64,000 bases of DNA from Aspidapion aeneum (GCA_963576565.1 OY755045.1:39948667-40012666); one strand, 5' to 3'; numbered from the stretch's first letter, positions 32,975-44,674 are shown. Notes: generated by a model not told the origin, from the letters alone. Numbers and translations are program-made.

Positions 32975-33208
32975 GAAACCAGGGGTGAAATTTAAGAACG
33001 AAAAATTGTAAAAAAGTTTCCTGTTTCCTTCAGCCGGGACTTGAACCCGGACCTTTGGCTTTGTACGCCAAGGCCCGACACCAGTTTCGGTGGCTCAATG
33101 GGTAGGGCGTGGGCGTACATAGCCATAGGTCCGGGTTCAAATTCCGGCCGTAGCACAAGGAACTTTTTTTTATAATTTTTCGTTCTTTAATTTCTCCCCT
33201 GGTTTGAA
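32975..33208. mobile_element. Head-to-head pair of tRNA-like SINE copies
   Basis: Two ~115-bp arms are inverted copies. Each has a tRNA-like body and a shared tail (gaaccaggggtgaaat...gaacgaaaaattgta). The + copy (33084-33156) has an A box tggctcaatgggtagggcg and a B box ggttcaaattcc. The - copy (about 33030-33083) has B box ggttcaagtccc. The tails match each other, which points to a tRNA-derived SINE family rather than two tRNA genes. Confidence 0.65.
33084..33156 (+). other. tRNA-like sequence, not a functional tRNA
   Basis: 73 bases with a good T arm (gtccgggttcaaattccggc) and D-arm-like A box. The acceptor stem is poor (gtttcgg against ccgtagc), only the inner three anticodon-stem pairs form, and the anticodon position reads ACA, which is unusual. 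Best read as the tRNA-derived head of a SINE. Confidence 0.55.
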
Positions 33209-33644
33209 TCTATGTTTATTTTAAAATGTTCCTGTAATTTTACTTCGCTGCTTACTACTAAAGTTTAAAATTGAAAAAAAAACAGTGGCATTAGGAGGAG
33301 ACTGCTACTTAATTTTTTATTATGTAATTACACAATTATCTTTGTCATTTAAAATTTTTGAAGGGCTTGTCACCCTATTTGGAGGGATGACCCTAAATCT
33401 ATTAGAATGTTTCCTTCCTCAAAAAAATTCAGTTTGTAACTTTAACTAAATTGTTTCCCATTATCAATTGGCTCTTACCTTAAATAATTGAATTAAATTA
33501 TTTAAGGCTCTTACTTAGTTTTGAAGGTGTTAAGAAATAATTTTTATTGTTTTCACACTATTAAAACAATCGCTTTTATTTTTCCTTACTGCTTCCCACA
33601 AAACAGTCATTTAGGCTCTTTCTCTAACGTGTGAACTTGAAGTA

Positions 33645-34828
33645 CAGCGTGTCCCAATTTCGATGGCATTAAAGGAGAAACTAGGTTATTAATAAAGATA
33701 AAAATCTACGGATTTCATCTTACTGTGCTCTTTTTTAAGCTCTTAAGTGGTGTACTCAGATTTTTTCTATGCCTTGTAATTTTTATTTACAGGCGATTGT
33801 TGAAAAAAGATCCTAATTTCAACAAAACTTTACATCTTGCTTATTTTACAAGAAATTTCAATTCTGGGAAAATATGTTCATGGTAACTTATTTTGAAGAA
33901 AAAAATTAAGCTGTCAAATTTTTGACAGAAGGTGTAGTTTTTGACATAAGTCATTGAATATTTAACTACGAAACTGACAATTTTTTTAGAAGAAAAATTG
34001 GTTTGAATTAGTGATTATGCAAAAATAATAAAATTTTACTTTTTTTTCTTTAACATTTTAAAAATAATTTTTTGTTTCAAGTCGCTATAAAAATGTTGTT
34101 ACAAAATTTAATTAACTATATATCTCTCTTATTTAGCAAGATATTTTAATTCTGTTAAAACATTTGTGAGAAATAAAATTACGTTGTCAGAATTTCGTAT
34201 TTGACATCACTTATTAAAAAAAAGTTATTTTGTTAATTGTCAAAAAAACAAAAATTTTTAAAATTTTGCGTAATTCTTACTTTGAAACAATTTTTATTTT
34301 GGAAAACAAAAACTGTACGTACTTAACTTTTTTCCTATAAAATACGTATGTATGTGAAAAACAAAATTTTCAGCGTCATTTTTTCCTCAAAATAAGTTGT
34401 AATGAACATGTTTTTTACAGAATTGAAATATGTTGTAAAATAAGTCCTTGCCATAGGCAGTTATACTTTTGTGACATTTCCAACCTCTTTGTTTATCATG
34501 GGCATAGTGTTGTTTTTATCTGTGCGTTTTTTTTGTCAAACTACAGTCAACATCATTTTATTTAAGAAAATTACAATTTTGCCTTAAATTTTATACATGA
34601 CATCATATTTAATTTTTCAAATATTTCTGGTTAGGAAATTTGTATATATCATGTCAAAGTCACAAAAGTGTAACTGCGTATGGCAATCGCCTGTATAATA
34701 AAAATAAAAACTAGCGAAAAAGTCACACCATTTTGAGAGCTCAAAAAAAAACAGTAAGGTAAAATCCGCAGATCGATACCTTTATTCTTAACCCAGTTCC
34801 ACATTTAATTCCATTACGGGACACGCTT
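33645..34828. mobile_element. TIR element, 1.18 kb, TA target duplication
   Basis: Ends CAGCGTGTCCC and, reverse complemented, AAGCGTGTCCC, flanked by TA (33643-33644 and 34829-34830). TIRs run ~140 bp (shared ctgcggatttta/ctacggatttca and acaggcgattg). A nested inverted repeat appears inside (aataagttg...atgaacatg near 34385 against 33875). No transposase frame; Tc1/mariner-like MITE. Confidence 0.75.
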
Positions 34829-34830
34829 TA

Positions 34831-35255
34831 GAGGAGTCTTGATTGCGTAAGAAAAACAAAGAATTGCATTAACAAAAATTATTGTACATTATTTTTTTCT
34901 ATAGATTTTAAGCGCTCTAGAATTTAGGTACTACATTATATTATATCGATTGACAGTGGCAAGACGGATGTCAAACACAATTGACATGTATTATTTATAT
35001 ATTCCAGTGAGATAATATAGTGATATGTATTTATTTCCTCAAAATATAGTTCTTTTTAATTACAGTCCTTACAATTAACATTAAAATTAATAGCGTTACT
35101 AAAAATATTCTAATATTTACAAACAATAGGCACAATAAAAAACGTTCAGTTGTTCAGTTGGGTACAAAATTGACAGGTATACCTATAATGTATGACATAC
35201 TTACTTACGAAATTATACACTTTTGTATTTTCATGAATAAGGTTATTCGTTAATT
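34831..35255. other. AT-rich spacer
   Basis: Nothing recognised. Confidence 0.4.
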
Positions 35256-36272
35256 TTACACAACTGCAGCACGGCCAAAGGAAGGGTAATGTATTTCACT
35301 TGGGATATGTATGTATGTTTGTGTCGCGCTAGAGGCTAAACGGCTGAACCGATTTTGGCAAAAAATTTGTCGTTCAATTGCTACAAATCTATATTTTTAA
35401 ACAGAAATCAACATCAGACGCCATTTTGTCACAAATTACCGATTTCAATGAAATTTCTTTGATTACCCATTAAAAATGTCCTTTAACTTGCTGTAATTAC
35501 TTTGTAGTTGTCCCTGCTCCCACTCATCTCCCCTCCTGTCATTCTCCCCCACATTGAACTGTCCAAAGGGTAGATGAGTGCGTTTCTACAAACATTGAGT
35601 GACGGTGAGGGAGGGGGGAACTAGTAAAATGGTGATGACAAAAATCTTAAAGCGTGTGCAGAAAGAATTTTTGAAATCGCTCTAGATTTGTGAAAGTTAT
35701 AGTTACAACTATTACTAATAAGGAGGAAGAGGGAGGGGGGAAAATAGTGAAATGGTGTTGAGAAATGTTTGGAAGAGGGAAAGAGGAGCTAGTAAAATGG
35801 TGTTGGAAAATCTTAAAGGGTGTGCAGAAAGAATTTTTTAAATCGTCCTATATTTGATAAAATTATGCGAATATGGTTGTTGAAGAGGGTGGGGGGGGGA
35901 TGATAGGAGGGGAGATGGGTGGGAGTAGGGAGAACTACAAAGTAATTATAGCAAATTGAAGGAGATTTGCATTGGGTGATCAAAGGAATTTCATTAATAA
36001 CGCCTGAAATTTAGGTAATTAGTATGCCTTAAAGCATCATCATACATCATGTCACAAAATGGCGCCTGACGACCGCTATGTTGATTCCGTTTAAAAAAAA
36101 TATAGCCTATAGCACCTTCGGGATCATTATCAATTCAACGACACCTTTTTTTGTCAAAATCGGTTTAGCCGTTTAGCCTCTAGCACGACACAAACATACA
36201 TATTTACATACATACATACATATCCCAAGCGAAAAACGTTACCCTTCCTTTCGCCGTGCTGCAGTTGGGTAA
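35256..36272. mobile_element. TIR element, ~1.02 kb
   Basis: Left end ttacacaactgcagcacggc and right end (reverse complement ttacccaactgcagcacggc) begin ~140-bp inverted repeats. The arms include gatatgtatgtatgtttgtg and gctagaggctaaacggct. Inside, two direct copies of tcttaaag(c/g)gtgtgcagaaagaatttt lie at about 35645 and 35812, and G-rich tracts are present. No coding frame. Confidence 0.75.
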
Positions 36273-36930
36273 AAAACAAGAAATAGAGCGCACCTTAAAG
36301 CGAGTTTAAACAACAAAAAAATATAACATAATAAAGACTTCCTTAACTATTTGTAGTTATATAACTGGGACAATTTAGTTGCAAGGCATAAATAAGAAAA
36401 ATAAGATAACTAAAAGATTTTACCGCTTCCGCTTACTAGGCTGACCGAGGTACTTATTCAAAATCCGCTACTATATTCTCCCCGTTATATAATTTATACT
36501 TAGGGCGCTAAAACCAACTTTATGGTATTTTTAGTTTTCTTCAATAAGAATTTTTCTTATATTTTAAAAAACTGAGGATCAATTTTTAAAAAAAGTAAAT
36601 GTCAAAAATCTAAAAACTATACAGGGTGTTTTTTTCAAATAACAGGGTTTTTCATGGATTCATGGACGTTTTTGGTTAAAAAAACCCTTTATAGAGAAAG
36701 TGAGTCGAATGGTGGCTTATTTTGAAGGTCTCTTGAGCTTCTTGACCATATAAAAAAAATTTCAAATCTATTTGTTTTAAGATATTTGCCTCTACAGTTA
36801 CCATAGAACGATAAAAGCACATTTTTTATGTACACGAACATTCATTATAAACCTTTTAAAAAATTTTCCTTTAGGTTGAAACCAAAAGCATTCAAAAGAA
36901 GGTATTATTTTGCACATTTAACAGCACTTT

Positions 36931-37440
36931 TGTCAAATATGACGTTTATAGTTTACACGGTGAGTACAAATTATATATTTCTTTAAATGGACAACCCAGT
37001 ATATTGTTAATTTTTTTAAATCTACTAAAAATTACTCATAGTGGGTTTTTCTTCAACAGTGGTTTGTAAGATATTAACAGTTAATTTTTAGAAAATGCAT
37101 TAACAGGATTTGCAATGTAACAACTGGACAAAATTGTATGTCATTGCATTGTTTTGCTATCAAAATGACTTTTTCGAAGCTGTCAAGCTGCTAATCCAAT
37201 TTTTGATGCAAAAACTGACAATTTAATCAGATACTGAGTTGTTACATTGCAAATCCTGTTAATACATTTGCCTAAAATCAACAATCAGTATTTCATAAAC
37301 CGTTACAAATAACCACCAATACCACATGGTATTGTTGGCAAGATAATTTTCAGTAATTAAAAAAAAAATCAAAAATATACTGGGTTTAAATATATATAAT
37401 TTGTACTCACCGCGTTAACTATAAACGTCATATTTGTAAT
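36931..37440. mobile_element. Inverted-repeat element with nested palindrome
   Basis: Outer arms 36931-37016 and 37369-37440 share aaatatgacgtttatagtt and ggtgagtacaaattatata. An inner pair (37090-37125 and 37233-37263) shares aacaggatttgcaatgtaac. Same family as 32511-32850. No coding content. Confidence 0.65.
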
Positions 37441-37544
37441 AGTAACGTATTGGATTTTGTTACGGATAACGATAATGATAAGTGTGCAAATCTGTAGTGC
37501 TGCTTTTACACCCTAATGATTCTAAAATTGATCAGCACTTTGCC

Positions 37545-39345
37545 GTTGGTCCTATTCTATAGTTTAATTAATCTTCGCAATCATCTTTGATCCCCAAATC
37601 AATTTCCGTATGAAACCCCAAGTCATTTAAACTATGGTTTTTCGAAAAACTAAAATTTTCTGTAAGATCATCAATGTATGAGCTCTGTTCCATTTTAATA
37701 TCCGAATAATCTAAACTTCTTGAAAGACTTTTGCGTTTCTTTTTAAATGTTTGTTCGTGATCATTTTTTGTTTCAACCTGAACGCTGTGCTAGAAAACAA
37801 AGCGTCCCAGTCTTTTTCATCCAATAAAACACATTTACTGTTTCTGTCCTTTTTTGATTTTCTATTTAAATATTCTCCATCAGCGAAAACTTCTATTTTA
37901 AGTTTTTGAATTTCGTTGTTTCTATTATCAATTCTTCTATTTTTATGTTTCTTCTGAGGTGTTTTAAACTTTAGCGACTTTGTTTTGAATTTCAAATTCG
38001 TTTTCATTTAATGAAATACTTTTACTGTTTCTATCTTTTTTTGGATTTTCGTTTTAAATATTCTCCATCAGAGGAAACTTGTTTTTTAAGTTTGTTTTGA
38101 AATTCATTATTTCTATCATCAATTGAAAAACTTTTACTCCTGTTTCTGGGTTTCTTTTTTGATGCTTACAAGGTTTCTCCATCCGAGAAAACTTCTTCTT
38201 TAACTGTGTTTTTTATTTCAAGTTATTTTTGATTTAATAAAATAATTTGACCGTTTCCGTCTTTCCTTTTTAATTCTCTTTTGATATATTCTCCGTCAGA
38301 TAAAACTTCTTCTTTAACTTCGTTTTGGATTTCATTGTTCCTATCATAAATTAAAAACCGTTGACTTCTGTTTCTGGGTTTCTTTTTAGATGTTTTCAAT
38401 TTTCTCCGTCTGAGAAAACTTCTTTTAACCCTGTTGCTTCTGATTTTTAAAACTTCTTCTTTAATCCGGTTGCTTCTGATTTTCTTTTGTTTTTTCTTTG
38501 GCTAAAATCTTCAACCTCCAAGTATGACACAATGCCATTTACTCTTGACCTTATTACATGATCAAGATTATCAGAAGTTTTTTATTTTGTTTGCCTAACT
38601 GAGGTTGAAGCACTTTCATCTTCAGGATTTTTAAATAACTTATTTGGACCCAGGTCTCTTACAGGATCTTTATTAGCCCTTAATATTTCAAGGCTATAAT
38701 CGCTGTCGTTTTGACTATTTTTCGATATTTTTTCTTGAGTTCAAGTTCAAGCTCTCTCTTGATAGTTGTTTAAACGTGTGGCAACTGTTCTTTATTTGAC
38801 TTGTAGTGTTAATTTTCTTTATTGAGGTGTCTCTTTCTTTTTCTAAATCTGACTTATCTTAAATTTTCATTGCTATATTTTTCCTTTTGGTGTTCGTATC
38901 AATTTTTGCTTTAATATTAATCCTTTCAAAATCTGACACAATATCTGAAGAAAACTTTTCTAAAACTTCATCTACAGTATCAGAATCTGTAGATTCTGTA
39001 CTTTCTTTCTGTTTTTCAATATTTGAATTAACTGATAATCTTCTTTTAATTGGAACATTATTATCATTATGATCTGAGGATAGCAAATTTGCAAATGCAG
39101 ATTTTCTTTTGTCTTTTTTATTTTGTTTCTAAGGAATTGTTTCTATATTTTCAGGTGTTTCTACTGTTACGGAACTTGATAAAACTGACTTTATGGCTTC
39201 ATCAGTAAAATATTTTATATTTTTTGCATTTTTGTTTTGATCATTTTCGAAAGTACAGTACAGTAGTTTTCTGTAATCTGACTTGATAGTGATACAGATT
39301 TTTTTTCCAATGATCGTAAAATTAACACAAGGCTTTGCCCCATTG
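37545..39345 (-). pseudogene. Decayed tandem copy of the POLR1F tail exon
   Basis: Aligns in the same orientation with the 3' two-thirds of POLR1F exon 4 (about 39345-41370). The ends near 37558-37640 and 39357-39440 are almost identical (cttcgcaatcatctttgatc on both). Internally it has many indels and stops. The longest surviving pieces are 37711-38007 and 38859-39086, encoding Lys/Ser/Asp-rich fragments such as FADGEYLNRKSKKDRNS. It is a segmental duplication that lost its coding constraint. Nothing suggests that it is spliced into the gene. Confidence 0.85.
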
Positions 39346-39363
39346 TTCTATTCTGTAGTTTAA

Positions 39364-42300
39364 TTAATCTTCGCAATCATCTTTGATCCCCAAATCAATT
39401 TCCGTATGCAACCCCAAGTCATTTAAACTATGGTTTTTCGAAAAACTAAAACTTTCTGTAAGATCATCAATGTCTGAGCTCTGTTTCATTTTAATATCCG
39501 AATAATCTAAACTTCTTGAAAGACTTTTACGTTTCTTTTTAAATGTTTGTTCATGATCATTTTTTAGTTCCAACCTGAACGCTGGGCTAGAAAACAATGC
39601 GTCCAAATCTTTTTCATCCAATGAAACACTTATACTGTTTCTGTCCTTCTTTTTTGATTTTCTTTTTAAATATTCTCCATCAGAGGAAATTTCTTCCTTT
39701 TGGATTTCATTGTTCCTATCATCAACTGAAAAACTTTTACTTCTGCTTCTGGGATTCTTAGTTGTTTTTAAATTTTTTCCGTCTGAGAAAACTTCTGTAA
39801 CTTTGTTTTGAATTTCAAATTCTTGTTCATTTAATGAAAGACTTTTACTGTTTCTGTCTTTATTTTTGGATTTTCTTTTTAAATCTTCTCCATCAGAGAA
39901 AACTTCTTCTTTGAATTCGTTTTGAATTTCATTGTTTCTATTATCAATTGATGCTTTCAAAGTTTCTCTATCTGAGAAAACTTCTTCTTTAACTGTAAGA
40001 TCATCAATGTCTGAGCTCTGTTTCATTTTAATATCCGAATAATCTAAACTTCTTGAAAGACTTTTACGTTTCTTTTTAAATGTTTGTTCATGATCATTTT
40101 TTAGTTCCAACCTGAACGCTGGGCTAGAAAACAATGCGTCCAAATCTTTTTCATCCAATGAAACACTTATACTGTTTCTGTCCTTCTTTTTTGATTTTCT
40201 TTTTAAATATTCTCCATCAGAGGAAATTTCTTCCTTTTGGATTTCATTGTTCCTATCATCAACTGAAAAACTTTTACTTCTGCTTCTGGGATTCTTCTTA
40301 GTTGTTTTTAAATTTTTTCCGTCTGAGAAAACTTCTGTAACTTTGTTTTTTATTTCAATTTCTTTTTCATTTAATGAAATACTTTTACTGTTCCCGTCTT
40401 TCTTTTTGGATTTTATTTTGATATATTCTGCGTCAGATAAAACTTCTTCTTTAACTTCGTTTTGGGTTTCATTGTTCCTATCATAAATTGAAAAACTTTG
40501 ACTTCTGTTTCTGGGTTTCTTCCTAGGTGTTTTTAAATTTTCTCCGTCTGAGAAAACTTCTTCTTTAACCTCGTTGCTTATGATTTTCTTTCGTTTTTTT
40601 CTTTGGCTAAAATCTTCAACCTCCCAATCTGACACAATGCCATTTATTCTGGTCCTTATTACATAATCAAGATTCTCAGAAGTTTTTGATTTTATTTGTC
40701 TAACTGAGGTTGAATCACAATTATCTTCAGAATTTTTTAATAACTTATCAGGACCCAGATCTCTTACGGGAGACCCTATAGGAGTTTTTGGTTCAGTCTT
40801 AATTTTTTTATTAGCCTTTAATCTGTCAAGGCTAGAATCGCTGTCGTTTTGACTATTTTTCGAATTTTTTCTTGAGGTTGAGTCTCTAGTAGGTGTTTTA
40901 AACAGCGGTTCTATGCTTAACTCACTTGTAGTATTAATTTTCTCTATTGAAGTGTCTCTTTCTTTTTCTAAATTTGACTCATCTTTATTTTTCATGGTTA
41001 TATTTTTCCTTTTGGTGTTCATATCAAATTGTGCTTTATTAACCTTTTTTAAATCTGGCACAATATCTGAACAAAACTTTTCTACAACTTCATCGATAGT
41101 TTCGACAAAACTGTCAGAATCTGTAAATTGTTCTCTACTTTTTCCTTTCTGTTTCTCATTTGTAATTTTTGAATCGACTGATAATATTCTTTGAATTGGC
41201 AAATTATGATTTGCAGACTTTCTTTTGTCTGTTTTATTTTGTTTCTCTACCGAACTTGATAAAACTGACTCTATGGCTTCATCAAAAAAATCTTTTTGAG
41301 TTTTTGCATTTTCATTTTGATTATTTTTGATTTTTTCTTTAATCTGACTTGATACAAATTTTCTTCTTTCCTTTTTATTTTGTTTGTTAGGTACTGCTAC
41401 TAGATTTTCAGATATTTCTGCACTAACCAAACCTGATATGACTGACCCAATACTTTGAGCATAGGAATCCTGCTGGCAAGCTGAGTTTTCGAATTCTTTT
41501 GCAGTCTGACTTTTTATAGAATTTGTTTCCTTTTTAGCTTGTTTGTTAGGCGCTGTTATCAGATCTTCAGATATTTCTCGACTCAGGTTTGGACTGAGAG
41601 ATTTGTTTTTACTTTTTTTCTTCTTGGACAGAGTTTCTTCATGATTGCCTTGGATAATTAAACTACTTTTAACTTGACTTGATCCAATGGTTAATGAATT
41701 ATTATTGCTTTTCTTTCTGGGAGAGCCATCTCTGTCTTTAGTAATGTTTGAGCTGTTGTGGTTACCCAAACTACTATCAATGTCACTTGATTTAAAGATT
41801 AAAGAAGTTTTCTTTTTGTGCTTCTGTTTGGGTGAGTCAGCTTTGTCTTCAGCATGGCTTGAACTGTTGTGATTACTTAAACTACTTTCAATGTCACTTG
41901 ATTCGAAAACTAAAGATGATTTCTTTTTGGGTGAGTTACCTTTGTCTTTAGTAATGTTTAAGCTGTTGGGATTACTTAAACTACTGTCGATGTCGCTTGA
42001 TTCAAAGGTTAAAGAGGCTTTCTTTTTCTTCTTCTTTTTGGGAGAATCATCTTTATTTTCAAAACTGTTTTGGTTATATAAAATATCCTCAAATTTAGAT
42101 TCATCAAAGGTTAAAGAGGTTTTCTTTTTTTTCTTCTTTTTGGGAGAGTCGTCTTTATCTTCAGTAATGTTTAAGCTGTGGGGGTTACTTAAACTACTAT
42201 CAATGTCGCTTGATTCAAAGGTCAAAGAGGTTTTCTTTTTCTTCTTCTTTTTGGGAGAGTCATCTTCTATATTTTCAAAACGGTTTTGGTTGTATAAAAG

Positions 42301-42520
42301 ATCCTCAAATTCAGATTCATTGTGTTTTCTTTTTTTTGTTTTCTTTTTTTTAAGGGGCAAATCATTTATATCATTTCCTTCAGTTTCTTTGGAGTTTTCT
42401 TCTATAGCAATACTATTCACATTTTTATCCTTCTTCTTTTTATCTTTTTTAGTTTTCTTAGAATTTTGTATATTTTGGCCTTGGTCGTCAGTTGTCTCCA
42501 ACAAGCTACTACCCAGTGAC
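39364..42520 (-). CDS. POLR1F: POLR1F (RPA43) exon 4: giant lysine/serine-rich tail
   Basis: 3,157-base terminal exon opened by an attaatttttag acceptor and closed by TAA at 39364-39366. It supplies about 1,050 of 1,226 residues. The tail starts SLGSSLLETTDDQGQN and then has seven units of 32-38 residues, each with DSPKKKKKKK-type basic runs followed by SLTFESSDIDSSLSN. A Lys/Glu/Ser middle follows, then units built on KEEVFSDGE..LK..KK..R(S/N)RS. Human RPA43 is 338 residues and yeast Rpa43 326, with much shorter basic tails. The frame stays open over 3 kb while the neighbouring duplicate has decayed, so it is very likely translated. Low-complexity basic/acidic tails are common in nucleolar proteins; the role here is not known. 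Confidence 0.9.
39457..40330 (-). repeat. 537-bp direct duplication inside POLR1F exon 4
   Basis: The ~335-bp segment starting tgtaagatcatcaatg at 39457 recurs at 39994 almost without change; the main difference is a 3-base indel (gattcttagttg/gattcttcttagttg). It is in frame, so it adds a second copy of a ~110-residue block (EISSDGEYLKRKSKKKD... to ...SSDIDDL). The period is 537 bp (179 codons). Confidence 0.9.
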
Positions 42521-43123
42521 CTAAAAATTAATATATTACTGGAAATCACATATATTTATTTATTTTGGCAAAATGGTATTTTTTAAATTTAATATTTATA
42601 ATTTTAAAATTACTAAAATAAGCGTTGATAATTTTTCTACAAATAATAGATTATTACTTTCGCTCCATTTTAAAGACCACCTGTATAACACTGATTTCGC
42701 CACCATGTCGTTATAAGTCTAAAGTATTAACATAAGTTGTTGATGGCTCTGCTACAGAATAGCGCCTTACAAAATAGCACTGCTACAAAATGCCGTTGCC
42801 ACAAAATAGCGCTGCTACAAAATAGAACTGCCACAAAATAGCCTGCATCAAAACAGAGCTGGTACAAAATGACTTGCTGCTACGAAATAGTGCGCACCAA
42901 ATTGGCGCTGCCTTAAAATATCGCTGCTACAAAATAGCATCTTATAACTCCACTCCAATAAACCGCTTTCTAACATATTTAAAAAAAAAAACTCCTTATT
43001 TTTTTCCTGGGATCCTAGAGGGTGTGAAACCAAACCAAACCGGGATCCTAGAGGGTGTGAAACCAAACCGAACTGAACCAAACCAAACCGAAAGGTTTTG
43101 TTTAACACCCCCTAGGATACCGG

Positions 43124-43521
43124 CAGCGGCGTAGCGTGCCCGAAAGGGCGGGGGGGGGGCGACAGCTAAAAAGGGCGCCTCTGAAAACTGATGAAAAATC
43201 TTACGGCAAAAAAAAACCAAAAGGTCAAAAAGGCGCCTCTCACAAATCTTGCGACCAAAAGAACCGCGCCGTAGAAATTTGAACCGCGCCGTCTCCAAAA
43301 AAAAAAAAAAGGTCATCATATGTCAGCGGGCGGCCGATAAGTCACAAGGGCGCCTCTGACGAAATCTTGCAACTAAAAAAAACAACAACAAAAAAAAGGT
43401 CATCATGTATGAGGGGGCGGCCGATACGGCACAAGGGCGCCTCTCCCACCTATGGGGCGCCACTACCCTCGGGGCGGGGGGGGCGACGAACCCCCCGCGC
43501 CCCCCCCACGCTACGCCGCTG
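43124..43521. mobile_element. hAT MITE, copy 1 (398 bp)
   Basis: TIRs CAGCGGCGTAGCGTG / CACGCTACGCCGCTG and a perfect 8-bp target duplication gataccgg (43116-43123, 43522-43529). GC-rich ends with G/C runs and internal units ggcggccgata...aagggcgcctct. Small GC-rich open frames here are by-products. Confidence 0.93.
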
Positions 43522-43574
43522 GATACCGGGAAAGAAGTCAGGGAAGTTTTTTTTTGAAAAGATATGTTGATGAG

Positions 43575-44345
43575 TCATATGTGAGTGGGCTGTGCAGCCC
43601 TTCCACTGCGACCACTTTTGAGTGGTTTCTCACCAGTATATGCCTAATCGTCCAAAAACATCAGCTATCAGTTTGGGTAAGACACTGTTCAGATCTTCTG
43701 AGTCAATCTGAGGTTTACCGAAAGTGTTCTGACGTAAACTTGTAATAGCCGGACATTCGCACAGTACATGTCTGACTGTTTCATCATTATCCTACATTCG
43801 GTCTCTTCTGTTAGTCCCATTATGTGCATGGGTACTCTCAGTCGACAGTGACCCGTAAAAAGACCTGTCACTATACGTATCTCCTGTCTGGTAAGTCCAA
43901 TAATGTTCCTGGCTCTGTTTCTACAAGGTCCTTTAATGAACTCTTTAGAGTGAGCCAGTTCTGGTATATTTGTCCAGTATTGTTGGAAGCTATTCTCCAT
44001 CCATTTTAATATGGTTGATTTAGCAGCATTGTATGATCCTCAGGGCTGTCCAGGGCCGAAAAATTTGGCAGATACCGCTTCCCTCGCTGCTAGGTCTGCG
44101 GCCTCATTTCCCTCGTGTCCAGAATGCCCTGGTATCCATACTAATGACACATTGTTAGCGCTACGAAGGGCATTCAGCGAATCCCTACAGCTCTTCACGG
44201 TTCTTGATGAGACCATATCAATGAATTATATACGTTTATATAATATATATAGAGATCATTGGACCGTATGGGTATCAGCGCTCTTAAGGCTGCTTGACTG
44301 TCGGAGAAGATTTTTATTGTCCTGTTGGTCCATTCGTGGTCAGTA
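43575..44345 (-). pseudogene. LINE 3' fragment with RNase H domain
   Basis: From 44345 leftward the - strand encodes an RNase H-like stretch (FSDSQAALRAL; VSLVWIPGHSGHEGNEAADL near 44100-44170). A frameshift follows, then the C-terminal domain typical of R1/I-type LINEs (KEFIKGPCRNRARNIIGLTR, TGLFTGHCRLRVPMHIMGL at 43690-44000). Only the 3' end remains, as in 5'-truncated insertions. It is inserted in the core of foldback-like element 2. Confidence 0.82.
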
Positions 44346-44674
44346 ATCCACGGGGAATATGTTAAAAAGAGACCCCTTAGTGGAACAGTTGCTGTTTTTA
44401 ATTATGCTTTTTTAAATGTTGCTGTTTTTATTATATGTCGCTATTTTGTAGGAGCGTTTTCTTGATGCGCGCTATTTTGTTTCAGCGCTATTTTGATGGG
44501 CGCTGTTTTGTAGTAGCGTCAATTTGTAGCAGCGCTATTTTGTAAGGCGCTATTCTGCAGCAGCGCTATTTTGTAGCAGGGCTATTTTGAAACAGCGTTA
44601 ATTTTTAGCAGCGCTATTTTGTAGAGCGCTATTCTGTAGCAGAACCGTTGTCGATGTGTCAGGTATGTACTTAC

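Larger units (their letters stand above)
42745..44646. mobile_element. Foldback-like element 2 (arms of a GCTACAAAATAGC word), with insertions
   Basis: Left arm (42745-42945): degenerate tandem copies of gctgctacaaaatagc. Right arm (44383-44646): the inverted word gctattttgtagcagc, about 14 copies. Core pieces at 42960-43115, 43530-43570 and 44350-44390 match the core of element 1 (ctttctaacatat, cctagagggtgtgaaacc, agagaccccttag). The core is interrupted by a hAT MITE and a LINE fragment. It lies in POLR1F intron 3. Confidence 0.65.

Noticed and set aside
33084..33156. Functional tRNA gene
   Set aside because: Acceptor stem and anticodon stem are poor and an inverted copy with the same non-tRNA tail lies beside it; a SINE head is more likely.
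40247..42586. Ser/Phe/Leu-rich open frames on the + strand opposite POLR1F exon 4
   Set aside because: Antisense shadows of the Lys/Ser-rich exon; codon mirroring gives Phe/Leu/Ser runs.
43367..43745. Gly/Arg/Pro-rich open frames in GC-rich DNA (also near 56315-56842 and 60973-61465)
   Set aside because: They fall in the hAT MITE bodies, shift with G/C runs and are present on both strands; not genes.
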